From the NCBI GenBank assembly GCA_036563505.1, contig DATCMH010000013.1, positions 62,001 to 126,000 on the forward strand: DNA of 64,000 nt. The letters are read 5' to 3'. Positions 25,645 through 38,881 of the stretch are shown here, piece after piece. A model generated the notes under the pieces. That model was not told the origin of the DNA, made no database searches, and saw nothing but the letters and a program-made list of their open reading frames with translations. The position numbers were made by a program, and so were the translations under genes. The stretch comes from DATCMH01 sp036563505 (GTDB lineage: Bacteria > Pseudomonadota > Alphaproteobacteria > Rhizobiales > Beijerinckiaceae). How positions within the stretch are numbered: position 1 is the stretch's first letter; each line of letters begins with the position of its first letter.

Positions 25645-26862
25645 ATGAGCGACTTTCACCGGATCAGGCGGCTGCCGCCTTACGTGTTCGAGCAGGTCAA
25701 CCGCGCCAAGGCCGCCGCCCGGGGGCAGGGAGCCGACATCGTCGACCTCGGCATGGGCAACCCGGACCTCGCCGCGCCGCCCCACGTGATCGCCAAGCTC
25801 GTCGAGACCGCCGGCAAGCCGCGCACCGACCGCTACTCGGCCTCGAAGGGCATCGCAGGGCTTCGGCGCGCCCAGGCCGGATACTACGAGCGCCGCTTCG
25901 GCGTGAAGCTCAACCCTGACACCCAGGTCGTCGCGACGCTCGGCTCGAAGGAAGGCTTCGCCAACATGGCGCAGGCCATCACGGGACCTGGCGACGTGGT
26001 GCTCGTGCCGAACCCGAGCTACCCGATTCACGCCTTCGGTTTTCTGATGGCGGGCGGCGTCATCCGCTCCGTGCCGGCCGAACCCACCCCCGCCTTCTTC
26101 CCGGCTGCCGAGCGGGCGGTCAATCACTCGATCCCCAAGCCCATCGCCCTCGTCGTCTGCTACCCGGCGAACCCGACCGCCTGCACGGCGAGCCTCGATT
26201 TCTACCGCGACCTCGTCGCCTTCGCGAAGAAGCACGACCTGATCCTGCTCTCCGACCTCGCTTATTCGGAAGTCTATTTCGACGGGGACCCGCCCCCCTC
26301 CGTGCTTCAGGTGCCGGGCGCGATGGACTGCACCGTCGAGTTCACCTCCATGTCAAAGACCTTCTCGATGGCCGGCTGGCGCATCGGCTTCGCGGTGGGT
26401 AACGAGCGGCTGCTCGCGGCGCTCGCCCGGGTGAAATCCTACCTCGACTACGGCGCCTTCACGCCCGTCCAGGTGGCCGCCACCGCCGCGCTTAACGGGC
26501 CGGACGATTGCATCAAGGAGATGCGCGCCACCTACAAGCGCCGCCGCGATGTTCTGGTGGACTCCTTCGCGAAGGCAGGCTGGGCCATCCCAGCCCCCTC
26601 GGCTTCCATGTTCGCCTGGGTGCCGATCCCGGAGAAATTCCGCCCGCTCGGGAGCCTCGAGTTCTCCAAGCTCCTCGTCGAGAAAGCGGACGTGGCAGTG
26701 GCCCCCGGTATCGGCTTCGGCGAGCACGGCGACGATTACGTGCGCATCGCGCTCGTCGAGAACGAGCAGCGCATCCGCCAGGCCGCGCGCGGCATCCGCC
26801 GCTTCTTCGAGACCGCGGACGCGACGCTGCACAACGTCGTGCCGATCGCCAAGGCGGGCTGA
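25645..26862 (+). CDS. Class I aminotransferase, AlaC / LL-DAP type
   Basis: 405 residues, fold type I PLP enzyme. VDLGMGNPDLAAPPHVIAKL is the AlaC/LL-diaminopimelate aminotransferase signature. NPSYPIHAFGF and CYPANPTA are substrate/PLP segments, and the PLP lysine is K238 in SMSKTFSMAGWRIGF. The family includes glutamate-pyruvate transaminases (AlaC) and enzymes annotated as LL-diaminopimelate aminotransferase; the two cannot be separated by eye. In Alphaproteobacteria such genes often sit before hom (homoserine dehydrogenase), which is not seen here. GTG 25642 directly before ATG 25645 is an alternative start. Confidence 0.87.
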   Translation: MSDFHRIRRLPPYVFEQVNRAKAAARGQGADIVDLGMGNPDLAAPPHVIAKLVETAGKPRTDRYSASKGIAGLRRAQAGYYERRFGVKLNPDTQVVATLGSKEGFANMAQAITGPGDVVLVPNPSYPIHAFGFLMAGGVIRSVPAEPTPAFFPAAERAVNHSIPKPIALVVCYPANPTACTASLDFYRDLVAFAKKHDLILLSDLAYSEVYFDGDPPPSVLQVPGAMDCTVEFTSMSKTFSMAGWRIGFAVGNERLLAALARVKSYLDYGAFTPVQVAATAALNGPDDCIKEMRATYKRRRDVLVDSFAKAGWAIPAPSASMFAWVPIPEKFRPLGSLEFSKLLVEKADVAVAPGIGFGEHGDDYVRIALVENEQRIRQAARGIRRFFETADATLHNVVPIAKAG

Positions 26863-26940
26863 GGCGGCCGGGCGGATCGGGCAAGGGAACCGCAGCCGTC
26901 GCGGCCGGGTTCACGGGGGCAACCCCGGAGGCCTTGAGCG

Positions 26941-27291
26941 ATGCGTTTCCTGCCGACCCGGATCCACGGCGTCATCGACTATCTCTGGGGCCTCGCGCTG
27001 ATCGCGGCTCCTTTCGTCCTGGGCTTCGCCGACGGAGGCGCGGCGCAATGGACGGCTCTCGTCGCCGGGGCGGGGGCCCTGGTCTACGCGGCCGTGACGG
27101 ATTTCGAGCTCGGGATCTGGCGCCTCCTGCCGATGCCCGCCCACCTCGTCATCGACGGCCTGGGCGGAGCGGCGCTCGCCGCCTCGCCGTTTCTCTTCGG
27201 CTTCGCCGACCAGGTGCGCTGGCCGCATGTCCTCTTTGGGCTCTTCGCGGTCGTGGCGAGCCTCATCACCGAGACACGGGCGAGGGGGTGA
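26941..27291 (+). CDS. SPW-repeat-like small membrane protein
   Basis: 116 residues with four predicted helices arranged as two similar pairs. Each pair has a short A-A/S-P-F motif followed by LGF or FGFAD (LIAAPFVLGFADGG and LAASPFLFGFADQV), the layout of SPW-repeat integral membrane proteins of unknown function. It follows the aminotransferase gene by 78 nt and may share its transcript. Conserved H9 (TRIHGVIDY) and H73 (PAHLVIDG) sit at equivalent places in the two halves, which suggests an internal duplication. Confidence 0.72.
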   Translation: MRFLPTRIHGVIDYLWGLALIAAPFVLGFADGGAAQWTALVAGAGALVYAAVTDFELGIWRLLPMPAHLVIDGLGGAALAASPFLFGFADQVRWPHVLFGLFAVVASLITETRARG

Positions 27292-27361
27292 GCCCGGCCG
27301 CGTTAAGGATCGCCCCAGGCCACCGTTGCCGGTGCTCCCCGGCTTGACTACCTTCCGACCC

Positions 27362-27742
27362 GTGAATCTGCTTCGCGCCCTGTCCCGCCTCGTGCTGGCC
27401 TTCGCTCTGCTGGGCGTGGTGATCGCGCCCGCGCAGGCGATCGGGTCGATGACGCGCGGTCTGGTTCAGGCGCACGGGCACGACGCGCATGGAGGCCATG
27501 GCGGCTCGACGCCGTCCGTCGATCACACCGTCCACGACCACGGCGCGCCGGCAGACGAAATGCCGGTGCACAAGCCGGATGCCTGCAAGACGGCCTGCTG
27601 CATCAGCGTGACCTCGTACCCGCTCCCCGTGAGCGAGGCGACGATGATGTTCTACCGCTCGGTTCGCTACCGCGAGGCCGCGCAAGCCGCTTCGGGGCGC
27701 GTCGATGCCCCGGAACCTGGCATCCCCAAGCTCTTCGCCTGA
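27362..27742 (+). CDS. His-rich exported protein, metal-related
   Basis: 126 residues from GTG 27362, giving a signal peptide (LLRALSRLVLAFALLGVVIA ending PAQA). The mature part starts with a His-rich stretch (HGHDAHGGHGG, HTVHDHG) and then has DACKTACCISVTSY with three cysteines. Such short His/Cys proteins occur upstream of copper-handling genes in Alphaproteobacteria; metal binding is inferred from composition. It is followed after 78 nt by a second His-rich exported protein (DUF305) and a cytochrome c', so a common metal or copper stress role is likely. No clear family name. Confidence 0.65.
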   Translation: MNLLRALSRLVLAFALLGVVIAPAQAIGSMTRGLVQAHGHDAHGGHGGSTPSVDHTVHDHGAPADEMPVHKPDACKTACCISVTSYPLPVSEATMMFYRSVRYREAAQAASGRVDAPEPGIPKLFA

Positions 27743-27820
27743 CCGGAATCCGCAAGCAAGGCCCTGTGCTGCCCATGGCGGCGCAGCCCTGAACCTGCCC
27801 TCATCGATCAGGAACGAGCT

Positions 27821-28522
27821 ATGTTTTCCAATGCCATCCGTCGCCTCGCGACGCGCACCCTCACGTCCAAAGCCCTCACCGCCTTCGCCCTCGCCGCGGG
27901 GCTGAGCACCGCGGCCTCCGGCGCTGCCTTTGCCCAGCACAGCGGCCATCATGGGCATCACGGCCACCACGGTCATGCAGGCCACGGGGCAGCGAAGTCC
28001 TCCGCTCCGAAGAAGAAGGCGCCGGCCAAGAAGCGGAGCTCCGCGGCCGCCGGCGCGCACCATGCCCATGGCGGCGCGGCGATGGGCCATGGCGGGCATC
28101 GAGGCCATGGCGCGAGCGCGTCCGATCCCGCCTCGGTCCGCGAGTTCAAGGTCGCGCACGCGCAGATGATGCGCGGCATGGACCTGCCCTATACCGGCGA
28201 CGCTGACGTCGACTTCCGCGTCCAGATGATCCCGCACCACCAGGGCGCCATCGACATGGCGCGGGTCGCCATGCGCCACGCCAAGGACCCCTGGACGCGC
28301 CAGCTCGCCGAGGCCGTGATCGTCGAGCAGCAGCGGGAGATCGCCGAGATGCAGGCCTGGCTCTCGCGTCGGGGCATCGCCGCCCCGGCGGGCAGTCAGC
28401 CGCGTCACCTCCTGACCGCCGACTCGTTTCGGACGGTTCCGGAAGAGCCGGGCACGCGGGCCGAGCTGCGCGGGCAGTCCTGGGCTCCGGGAGGCGGCAT
28501 CCCGGCCTTCGGCGCGCGATGA
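27821..28522 (+). CDS. DUF305 periplasmic protein, CopM-like
   Basis: 233 residues: signal peptide to about residue 39 (AAFAQ), a long His/Lys/Ala-rich linker (HSGHHGHHGHHGHAGH; KKKAPAKKRS), then a DUF305 ferritin-like helical domain. The DUF305 hallmark is DFRVQMIPHHQGAIDMARVA with M and paired His, followed by a second helix VIVEQQREIAEMQAWL. Characterised DUF305 proteins such as CopM bind copper in the periplasm. The His-rich linker adds binding capacity. The stop overlaps the start of the cytochrome c' gene (ATGA at 28519), so the two are translationally coupled. Confidence 0.85.
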   Translation: MFSNAIRRLATRTLTSKALTAFALAAGLSTAASGAAFAQHSGHHGHHGHHGHAGHGAAKSSAPKKKAPAKKRSSAAAGAHHAHGGAAMGHGGHRGHGASASDPASVREFKVAHAQMMRGMDLPYTGDADVDFRVQMIPHHQGAIDMARVAMRHAKDPWTRQLAEAVIVEQQREIAEMQAWLSRRGIAAPAGSQPRHLLTADSFRTVPEEPGTRAELRGQSWAPGGGIPAFGAR

Positions 28523-28959
28523 AGCGCTGGCTCCATGCCATCGGGGCGGTGCTGCTGGTGTCCGGCGGCACCGCCTCCGCGCACGAGGGCGCGACCGGCA
28601 TCGTCAAGGAGCGCATGGATCAGATGGAAGCGCTCGCCCGGGCGATGAAGCGCATCGATCAGCAGCTCAAGGGCAAGCGGGACCCGGCCAAGATCGCGAC
28701 GGATGCGGAGCTGATCCGCGCCGCCGCCGTGGCGATGCCAGCCCTCTACCCTCCGGGAAGCCGTGACGGCCACACGGAGGCCACCGCCGCAGTCTGGGAG
28801 AAATGGCCCGCTTTCGTTGCGGCCGCCCAGCTTCTCGCCCAAGAAGCCGAGAAGCTGGCGGCGGAGGCCCGATCCGCGCCCGAGGGCGCCGCCGCGCAGT
28901 TCCGCGCGGTGGCGCGGACCTGCAGCGCCTGCCACAAGGTGTTCAAAGCGGGCCGATAG
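28519..28959 (+). CDS. Cytochrome c' (class II cytochrome c)
   Basis: 146 residues: a signal peptide ending near ASA-H22, then a four-helix bundle of cytochrome c' with the haem-attachment motif CSACH at 135-139 near the C-terminus, the class II position. Proteins of this class bind NO/CO or shuttle electrons in the periplasm. Coupling by 4-nt overlap to a copper-binding DUF305 gene suggests a role in metal or nitrosative stress; that is inference. A long hairpin at 29022 follows, so this is probably the last gene of the operon. Confidence 0.86.
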   Translation: MKRWLHAIGAVLLVSGGTASAHEGATGIVKERMDQMEALARAMKRIDQQLKGKRDPAKIATDAELIRAAAVAMPALYPPGSRDGHTEATAAVWEKWPAFVAAAQLLAQEAEKLAAEARSAPEGAAAQFRAVARTCSACHKVFKAGR

Positions 28960-29021
28960 CCTTCGGGCTCCCGGCTGAGCGCTGCCCCAAGAACATCCCG
29001 TTCGCCGGCAGCGAAATCGCA

Positions 29022-29053
29022 TGATGGACGCCGACCGTCGTCGGCGTCCATCA
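29022..29053 (+). terminator. Candidate terminator hairpin
   Basis: Perfect 13-bp stem (TGATGGACGCCGA / TCGGCGTCCATCA) with a 6-nt loop, 63 nt after the cytochrome c' stop. No T-run follows, so it may be Rho-assisted or a transcript-protecting hairpin. Confidence 0.5.
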
Positions 29054-29180
29054 CGGTCCGTCGGTGGCCGAAGCCTCAGCGGCGCAAGGCTCGTTGCAGG
29101 CGGCGTTCTGGACAGGGTAGGGCGCGTTCATCCAAACTCGGGCCGCTGTTCGGTAAAGCGAACACGGAATGCTTTTCCGC

Positions 29181-29223
29181 TTGTCAGGGCGTCCAGCAGC
29201 ACATAAACATATCTTTATATGTT
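29181..29223 (+). promoter_or_regulatory. Promoter and operator of the sahR-metF-metH operon
   Basis: TTGTCA (29181-29186), 17-nt spacer, TAAACA (29204-29209). A perfect inverted repeat AACATAT-CTTT-ATATGTT (29206-29223) overlaps the -10 box and the likely transcription start, 16 nt before the regulator's ATG. A protein bound there would block RNA polymerase. The site is strikingly A/T-rich for this genome, and its place ahead of an ArsR-type regulator gene argues for autoregulation. Confidence 0.72.
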
Positions 29224-29239
29224 GAGCTGACGGGCCTCG

Positions 29240-30253
29240 ATGACCGCGTTTACCCCGCCGACCTTGCCGAATGCCTTGGAGGCGCTGCGTGCCGCCGCCG
29301 AGGAGACGCGCCTGCGCCTCCTCGCTCTGCTGGCCGAGGGCGAACTCTCCGTCTCGGACCTGACCGACATCCTCGGCCAATCCCAGCCGCGCATCTCGCG
29401 CCATCTCAAGCTCCTTGTCGAGGCGGAGCTCGTCGAGCGGCATCGCGAGGGGGCCTACGCCTTCTTTCGCCTCGCCGATCACGGCGGCGCGGCCGAGATC
29501 CTGAGGCCGATCCTGTCGGCCCTCGACCGCGGCGATCCCCAGCTCTCGGCCGATCGCGCCCGGCTCGTGGCCGTGCGGACGCAGCGCGCCGACGCGGCCC
29601 AGACCTTTTTCGCCCGCCTCGCGCCGGATTGGGACCGGCTGCGCTCGCTGCACGCGTCGGAGGACGTGGTCGAGGCGGCGGTGCGCGAGGCGCTGGGCGC
29701 CAAGCCCGTGCGCAGCCTTCTCGATCTCGGGACGGGCACCGGCCGCATGCTGCAGCTCTTCGCCCCGCATGTCGGGCGCGCGGTGGGGCTTGATGCCAGC
29801 CATGCCATGCTGTCCGTGGCCCGGGCCAATCTCGAACGGGCGGGCCTGACCCGGATCGAGCTGCGCCAGGGCGACGTCTACGCCCCGCCCTTTCCGCGCG
29901 GCACCTTCGACCTCGTGATCGTTCATCAGGTGCTGCATTACCTCGACGACCCGGCGCGGGCCCTGCGGGAGGCCGCCCGCCTCGTCGCGCCCGGGGGGCG
30001 GTTGCTCGTCGTCGACTTCGCGCCGCACGGCCTCGAATTCCTGCGCGAGACCCAGGCCCACCGCCGCCTCGGCTTCGCGACGGAGCAGGTCGCCGGCTGG
30101 CTCGAGGAGGCGGGGCTCGCGTGCCGCGTGACGCGGCTCATCGCGCCGCCGACCGCGGGCGAGGGTCAGCTCACGGTGTCGCTCTGGCTCGCCGAGGACC
30201 CGCGCGTCGTCACCGATTGGCCGCTCTCCCCCGCAGCCCGCGAGGTCGCCTGA
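29240..30253 (+). CDS. sahR: ArsR-family regulator fused to SAM-methyltransferase domain, SahR-like
   Basis: 337 residues. The N-terminal ArsR winged helix (about 10-95) has the recognition helix region SVSDLTDILGQSQPRISRHL; no CxC metal site is present. From about 140 there is a class I methyltransferase fold with the SAM loop LLDLGTGTGRMLQLF, acidic VGLDASHAML, and HQVLHYLDDPARALREAARL. SahR regulators of methionine/SAM metabolism have exactly this HTH plus methyltransferase layout and sense S-adenosylhomocysteine. Placement directly ahead of metF and metH, with an operator in its own promoter, supports that role. The stop overlaps metF by one base (TGATG). Confidence 0.82.
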   Translation: MTAFTPPTLPNALEALRAAAEETRLRLLALLAEGELSVSDLTDILGQSQPRISRHLKLLVEAELVERHREGAYAFFRLADHGGAAEILRPILSALDRGDPQLSADRARLVAVRTQRADAAQTFFARLAPDWDRLRSLHASEDVVEAAVREALGAKPVRSLLDLGTGTGRMLQLFAPHVGRAVGLDASHAMLSVARANLERAGLTRIELRQGDVYAPPFPRGTFDLVIVHQVLHYLDDPARALREAARLVAPGGRLLVVDFAPHGLEFLRETQAHRRLGFATEQVAGWLEEAGLACRVTRLIAPPTAGEGQLTVSLWLAEDPRVVTDWPLSPAAREVA

Positions 30254-31167
30254 TGCTCAACGCTTTCCGCCCCAGCCGCGACAGCGCCCGGCCGATCCGG
30301 GTCTCCTTCGAGTTCTTCCCGCCGAAGACGCCGGAGATGGAAGCGACGCTCTGGTCGTCGATCGAGCGCTTGGCCCCCCTCGACCCGGCCTTCGTCTCGG
30401 TGACCTACGGCGCGGGCGGCTCGACCCGGGAGCGCACCCACAACACGCTGTCGCGCCTCGTGCGCGAGACGCGGCTCAAGCCGGCGGCGCACCTCACCTG
30501 CGTCGCCGCGACCCGCGCGGAGGTCGACGACGTCGTGCGCTCCTACTGGGACGCGGGCGTGCGCCACGTCGTGGCCTTGCGCGGCGATCCGATCGCTGGG
30601 CCGGGCACCCCCTACGAGCCTCATCCCGACGGTTACGATCAGACCTGCGATTTGGTTGCCGGTATCAAGCGGGTCGGCGACTTCGAGGTTTCGGTCTCCG
30701 CCTATCCGGAGAAGCACCCCGAGGCCGCGTCGCTCGACGCCGATATCGATGCCCTGAAGGCTAAGGTCGATTGCGGCGCGGACCGAGCCATCACCCAGTT
30801 CTTCTTCGACAACGACCTCTACTTTCGCTACCTCGATCGTGTCCGGGCGCGCGGGATCACGATCCCGATCGTGCCGGGCATCCTGCCCGTCCAGAACTTC
30901 AAGCAGGCCGCGAATTTCGCCGCCCGCACCGGGGCGAGCGTGCCCGGCTGGCTCGCCCAGCGCTTCGAGGGGCTCGACCAGGATATCGAGACCCGCAAGC
31001 TCATCGCGGCGGCGGTGGCGGCCGAGCAGGTCATCGACCTCGTCGACCGGGGCGTGACCGACCTCCACTTCTACACCATGAACCGCGCCGACCTCGTCTA
31101 CGCGATCTGCCATCTTCTGGGCTTGAGGGCGCAGCCGGCGGCCGAAGCCGAGAGAGCGGCGGCTTGA
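30253..31167 (+). CDS. metF: 5,10-Methylenetetrahydrofolate reductase
   Basis: 304 residues. It reduces 5,10-methylene-THF to 5-methyl-THF using FAD and NAD(P)H, the methyl donor for MetH encoded next. The TIM-barrel signatures are VSFEFFPPKTPEMEATLW (catalytic Glu in FEFFPP), FVSVTYGAGGSTRERTH, VVALRGDP and AITQFFFDNDLYFRYL, with late GILPVQNFKQAANFA. Start ATG 30253 overlaps the upstream stop by one base, which fixes the start and implies translational coupling with the regulator. Confidence 0.95.
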   Translation: MLNAFRPSRDSARPIRVSFEFFPPKTPEMEATLWSSIERLAPLDPAFVSVTYGAGGSTRERTHNTLSRLVRETRLKPAAHLTCVAATRAEVDDVVRSYWDAGVRHVVALRGDPIAGPGTPYEPHPDGYDQTCDLVAGIKRVGDFEVSVSAYPEKHPEAASLDADIDALKAKVDCGADRAITQFFFDNDLYFRYLDRVRARGITIPIVPGILPVQNFKQAANFAARTGASVPGWLAQRFEGLDQDIETRKLIAAAVAAEQVIDLVDRGVTDLHFYTMNRADLVYAICHLLGLRAQPAAEAERAAA

Positions 31168-31175
31168 AATCGGCC

Positions 31176-31297
31176 GTCATTCCGGGGCTCGCGGAACGCG
31201 AGAACCCGGAACCCAAGATCGCTAGCAACCGACTGAATGTGCCCGGGACCGGCCATGGTCCTGGGTTCCGGGTTCCGCTTCGCGGCCCCGGAATGAC
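31176..31297. repeat. Palindromic repeat between metF and metH
   Basis: Inverted repeat with arms 31176-31215 and 31262-31297. The ends GTCATTCCGGGGC and GCCCCGGAATGAC are perfect complements, as are GAACCCGGAACCCA and TGGGTTCCGGGTTC. Each arm has its own small inner hairpin (CGCGGAACGCG on the left). It lies 8 nt after the metF stop and ends 12 nt before the metH ATG, so it is transcribed within the operon and may set the metF:metH ratio. The GTCATTCC/GGAATGAC ends are shared with the 18134-18264 repeat. Confidence 0.8.
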
Positions 31298-31309
31298 AAC
31301 GGGGAACGC

Positions 31310-35068
<3,759 letters not shown>

Positions 35069-35176
35069 GCAAGCTTGGCCGCAGGTGGCAGTTCACTGTG
35101 CTTCGGCGGACACAGACAACGTCGGGGGAACACAGCTACCGTTACGGCAACGATCCCAATCCGCCGTGAGGCTCCG

Positions 35177-36004
35177 ATGCTGAAGCGAATCACCCTGGCC
35201 GTCCTGACGACCACCGCGCTCGCGGCGGGCGCGGCCCACGCCGCCGACCTGCCCTCCCGCGTCGCCCCGGCGCCGATGTTGCCCCTGCCGCCCGCCTTCA
35301 CCTGGTCCGGCTTCTACGTCGGCACCTACAGCGCCCTGATCTCGGCCGAGAACAAGATCACCACGCAGGGCAACGCGGCCAACACGATCGGCAACGTCGC
35401 GACGGGCCGCCGTCCGGCCGCGATCGACGATGACCGCACCGGCCGCTTGAGCGGCGCGCAGATCGGCTACAACCTCCAGTTCGGCATGTTCGTCGCCGGC
35501 GTCGAGGCCGATATCGCCCTCGCGAACGTGACGCCGAAGAGCGTCTACGTCAGCCCGCTCGCGGACGTGAGCTACTTCCGCTCCGACATCGACGCCTTCG
35601 GCACGGTGCGCGGACGCCTCGGCGTCGCCTTGGACAACGTCCTGATCTACGCCACCGGCGGTCTCGCCGGCGCCGACATCACGGACCGGGTCGCCTTCTT
35701 CCGCAACACCGACCGGGCCTTCCAGTTCGTGGGCAAGAAGAGCGGCGTCGAGTACGGCTACACGGTCGGCGGCGGCGTCGAGATCGCGCTGCCCGCCTCG
35801 CTGCAGCAATACGCGTTCGTGGGCCGTCTCCTCGGCGCGACGGCCGTCTCGATCAAGGCGGAGTACCTCTACTACGACCTCGGCGACCGCAACGTGGTCG
35901 TGAACAACATCCCGGGCGTGGGCGTGAACTCTTACACGTCCAACTTCGAGCGGACCGGCCACATCGGCAAGATCGGGTTCAACTACCGCTTCGGGACGAT
36001 GTGA
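35177..36004 (+). CDS. Omp25/RopB-like outer membrane beta-barrel protein
   Basis: 275 residues: signal peptide (MLKRITLAVLTTTALAAGAA-HAAD), a Pro-rich linker, then TWSGFYVGTYSALISAENK, the entry motif of the rhizobial/Brucella Omp25-Omp31 porin-like family (W-x-G-F/Y-x-G). Later strands contain QIGYNLQFGMFVAGVEADIA, GRLGVALDNVLIYATGGLAG and a terminal GKIGFNYRFGTM. These are abundant small outer membrane proteins of structural or porin-like role. ATG 35177 provides the signal peptide. Terminal aromatic F is not the last residue (FGTM), a small departure from the usual beta-signal. Confidence 0.86.
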   Translation: MLKRITLAVLTTTALAAGAAHAADLPSRVAPAPMLPLPPAFTWSGFYVGTYSALISAENKITTQGNAANTIGNVATGRRPAAIDDDRTGRLSGAQIGYNLQFGMFVAGVEADIALANVTPKSVYVSPLADVSYFRSDIDAFGTVRGRLGVALDNVLIYATGGLAGADITDRVAFFRNTDRAFQFVGKKSGVEYGYTVGGGVEIALPASLQQYAFVGRLLGATAVSIKAEYLYYDLGDRNVVVNNIPGVGVNSYTSNFERTGHIGKIGFNYRFGTM

Positions 36005-36025
36005 GGAGCAGGCGTTTGCCTGTTC

Positions 36026-36415
36026 TCAAATGACCTTGAGGCCGAGATGGGCTGCCATCGGCGTGAAATCTCGGTCCTCATGGAGCAGAGCATAGCCGCG
36101 ATCGATGCAGAAGGTCGCGATGATCAGGTCCGCGGTTTTCCGGACGGTGACGCCGAAACCTCTAAGAGTGCGGTAGTAGTCGGCGGCTTGCCGCGCGAGC
36201 CGCTCATCCAGCATCGCTTCAATTCGAAAAAGGCGGAGACCGCTCTCGAGTTCACGCGCGTGCCGCCGATCCCTCGCTCCCTGAAGCACCTCCAACAACA
36301 CGATGTCGCCGACGACGATCTCGTCGACGAACTCGCCTGAGCGGATTCGGAGTGCCGTACCGGACCGGGCGCCTTTGAGGAAGTTGATCCAGACTGAGGT
36401 ATCGACCACGATCAT
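36026..36415 (-). CDS. vapC: VapC-type PIN toxin
   Basis: 129 residues, PIN domain ribonuclease. Acidic residues are in place: D5 (VVDTSVWINFLKG), E42 (VLLEVLQGA), D96 (KTADLIIATFC) and D114/D116 (LHEDRDF). VapC toxins cleave specific RNAs, often initiator tRNA or 23S rRNA. The start overlaps the antitoxin stop by 4 nt (ATGA on the minus strand), the normal vapBC layout. The catalytic set looks complete. Confidence 0.9.
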   Translation of the reverse strand: MIVVDTSVWINFLKGARSGTALRIRSGEFVDEIVVGDIVLLEVLQGARDRRHARELESGLRLFRIEAMLDERLARQAADYYRTLRGFGVTVRKTADLIIATFCIDRGYALLHEDRDFTPMAAHLGLKVI

Positions 36416-36624
36416 TCGATGACTTGCGGCTCGTCCCCGGTCCGCATGGCCTCAAGATCGCCTTCCCAGCCAATTCCATAAAGATCAGAGAGCGCTTTGC
36501 GCCGCCTCTGGCCGTCGACGAGTTTGCGCAGAGCCTCTTCGACCGTGGCCTTCTTGGTGGGAAGACCCGAGAGCCTCATAGCTTCCGCGAGCAAACGATC
36601 GTCGATGTCGATGTTCGTTCGCAT
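36412..36624 (-). CDS. vapB: VapB-type antitoxin
   Basis: 70 residues from the ATG at 36624: MRTNIDIDDRLLAEAMRLSG, then PTKKATVEEALRKLVDGQRR. This is a ribbon-helix-helix DNA-binding start of the VapB/DUF2191 kind followed by a toxin-binding tail (YGIGWEGDLEAMRTGDEP). It neutralises the VapC encoded next and represses the operon. A longer in-frame start 60 nt upstream would run through the putative operator, so the shorter form is preferred. Confidence 0.87.
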   Translation of the reverse strand: MRTNIDIDDRLLAEAMRLSGLPTKKATVEEALRKLVDGQRRRKALSDLYGIGWEGDLEAMRTGDEPQVIE

Positions 36625-36637
36625 CAGAGCCGCCCAA

Positions 36638-36665
36638 TGTGTATAGTTTAAAGACAATCTACACA
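36638..36665 (-). promoter_or_regulatory. Candidate vapBC operator
   Basis: TGTGTA (36638-36643) and TACACA (36660-36665) form an inverted repeat around an A/T-rich 16-nt centre, 14 nt upstream of the vapB start. Position and symmetry suit an RHH antitoxin site overlapping the promoter. No exact -10/-35 was fixed. Confidence 0.5.
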
Positions 36666-36688
36666 CGGCGGTGATCGTCATCAAGGTC

Positions 36689-37921
<1,233 letters not shown>

Positions 37922-37933
37922 GGGCGTGCCTTT

Positions 37934-38136
37934 CCCTCCCCCCTCGCGGGGGAGGGTGGCCTCGCCGTGAGGCGAGGTCGGGAGAGGGGGGCGCCGCGTC
38001 GCGGCGCACGGCGTGAGCCGATGCGATGATTGGGCGATGAGGGTGCGAAATTCGCTTCGCGAGCGCCCGTTACGGGCGCGACCCCTCTCCCGACCCCCGC
38101 TGACGCGGGGGCCACCCTCTCCCGCAAGGGGAGAGG
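37934..38136. repeat. Palindromic repeat, inverted dimer (type C)
   Basis: Fills the gap between the ABC ATPase and permease genes. It has a left type C unit (37934-37990: CCCTCCCCC...GGGGGAGGG, then CCTCGCC...GGCGAGG and GGGAGAGGG) and an inverted right unit (38083-38136). The middle carries ATTCGCTTCGCGAGCGCCC, also present in the copy before murD (about 51268). Being inside an operon, it is transcribed and could fold on the mRNA. Confidence 0.8.
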
Positions 38137-38150
38137 AAAATGCCGAGATC

Positions 38151-38870
38151 TCACGCCGCGTCCTCCAACTCGCGCCGGGCGAGGAGCGGCTCCTGCCGGA
38201 CGTCCTCCAACACGCGCCCATCCTTGAAGCGCACGAGGCGCTTCGCGTGGCGGGCGACGTCGGCGTCATGGGTGACGAGGACGACGGTGACGCCCTCGGC
38301 GTTGAGCTCCTGGAAGAGGGCCAGGATCTCGATGGCCGTGCGGCTGTCGAGGGCGCCCGTCGGCTCGTCCGCGAGGAGGAGCGAGGGCGCGTTCACCAGA
38401 GCCCGGGCGATGGCGACGCGCTGCTGCTGGCCCCCCGACAGCTGCATCGGCCGGTGGTGCCAGCGGTCGCCGAGACCGACCCTGTCGAGGGCGCCGCGCG
38501 CCCGCACCTTGCGGGTCTTGGCGTCCACCCCGGCATAGACCATGGGCAGCTCGACGTTGCCCAGCGCGTCGGTGCGGGGCAGCAGGTTGAATTGCTGGAA
38601 GACGAAGCCGATCTCGCGGTTGCGCAGGGCCGCGAGCCCGTTGGCGTCGAGCGTCTCGACCGGCGTGCCGTTGAGGCGATACGCGCCGTGGGTCGGCCGG
38701 TCGAGGCAGCCCACGAGGTTCATGAAGGTGGACTTGCCCGAGCCCGACGGGCCCATCACCGCCACGAACTCGCCGGCCTCGATGGACAGGGACACGCGGT
38801 CGAGCGCCACGACGCGGCCGGCGTCGAGATCGTAGGTGCGGGAGAGGTCGCGGGTCTCGATGAGGGCCAC
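38151..38870 (-). CDS. ABC transporter ATPase, MacB/LolD-like
   Basis: 239 residues. Walker A GPSGSGKSTFMN, Q-loop FVFQQFNLLP, signature LSGGQQQRVAIARAL, Walker B LLLADEPTGALDS and H-loop VLVTHDADVARHA are all present. It powers the exporter formed with the permease downstream and the membrane fusion protein 11 nt upstream. The substrate (macrolide, lipid, peptide or haem precursor in characterised homologues) is not evident. Confidence 0.93.
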   Translation of the reverse strand: MALIETRDLSRTYDLDAGRVVALDRVSLSIEAGEFVAVMGPSGSGKSTFMNLVGCLDRPTHGAYRLNGTPVETLDANGLAALRNREIGFVFQQFNLLPRTDALGNVELPMVYAGVDAKTRKVRARGALDRVGLGDRWHHRPMQLSGGQQQRVAIARALVNAPSLLLADEPTGALDSRTAIEILALFQELNAEGVTVVLVTHDADVARHAKRLVRFKDGRVLEDVRQEPLLARRELEDAA

Positions 38871-38881
38871 GGATGCGCGCC

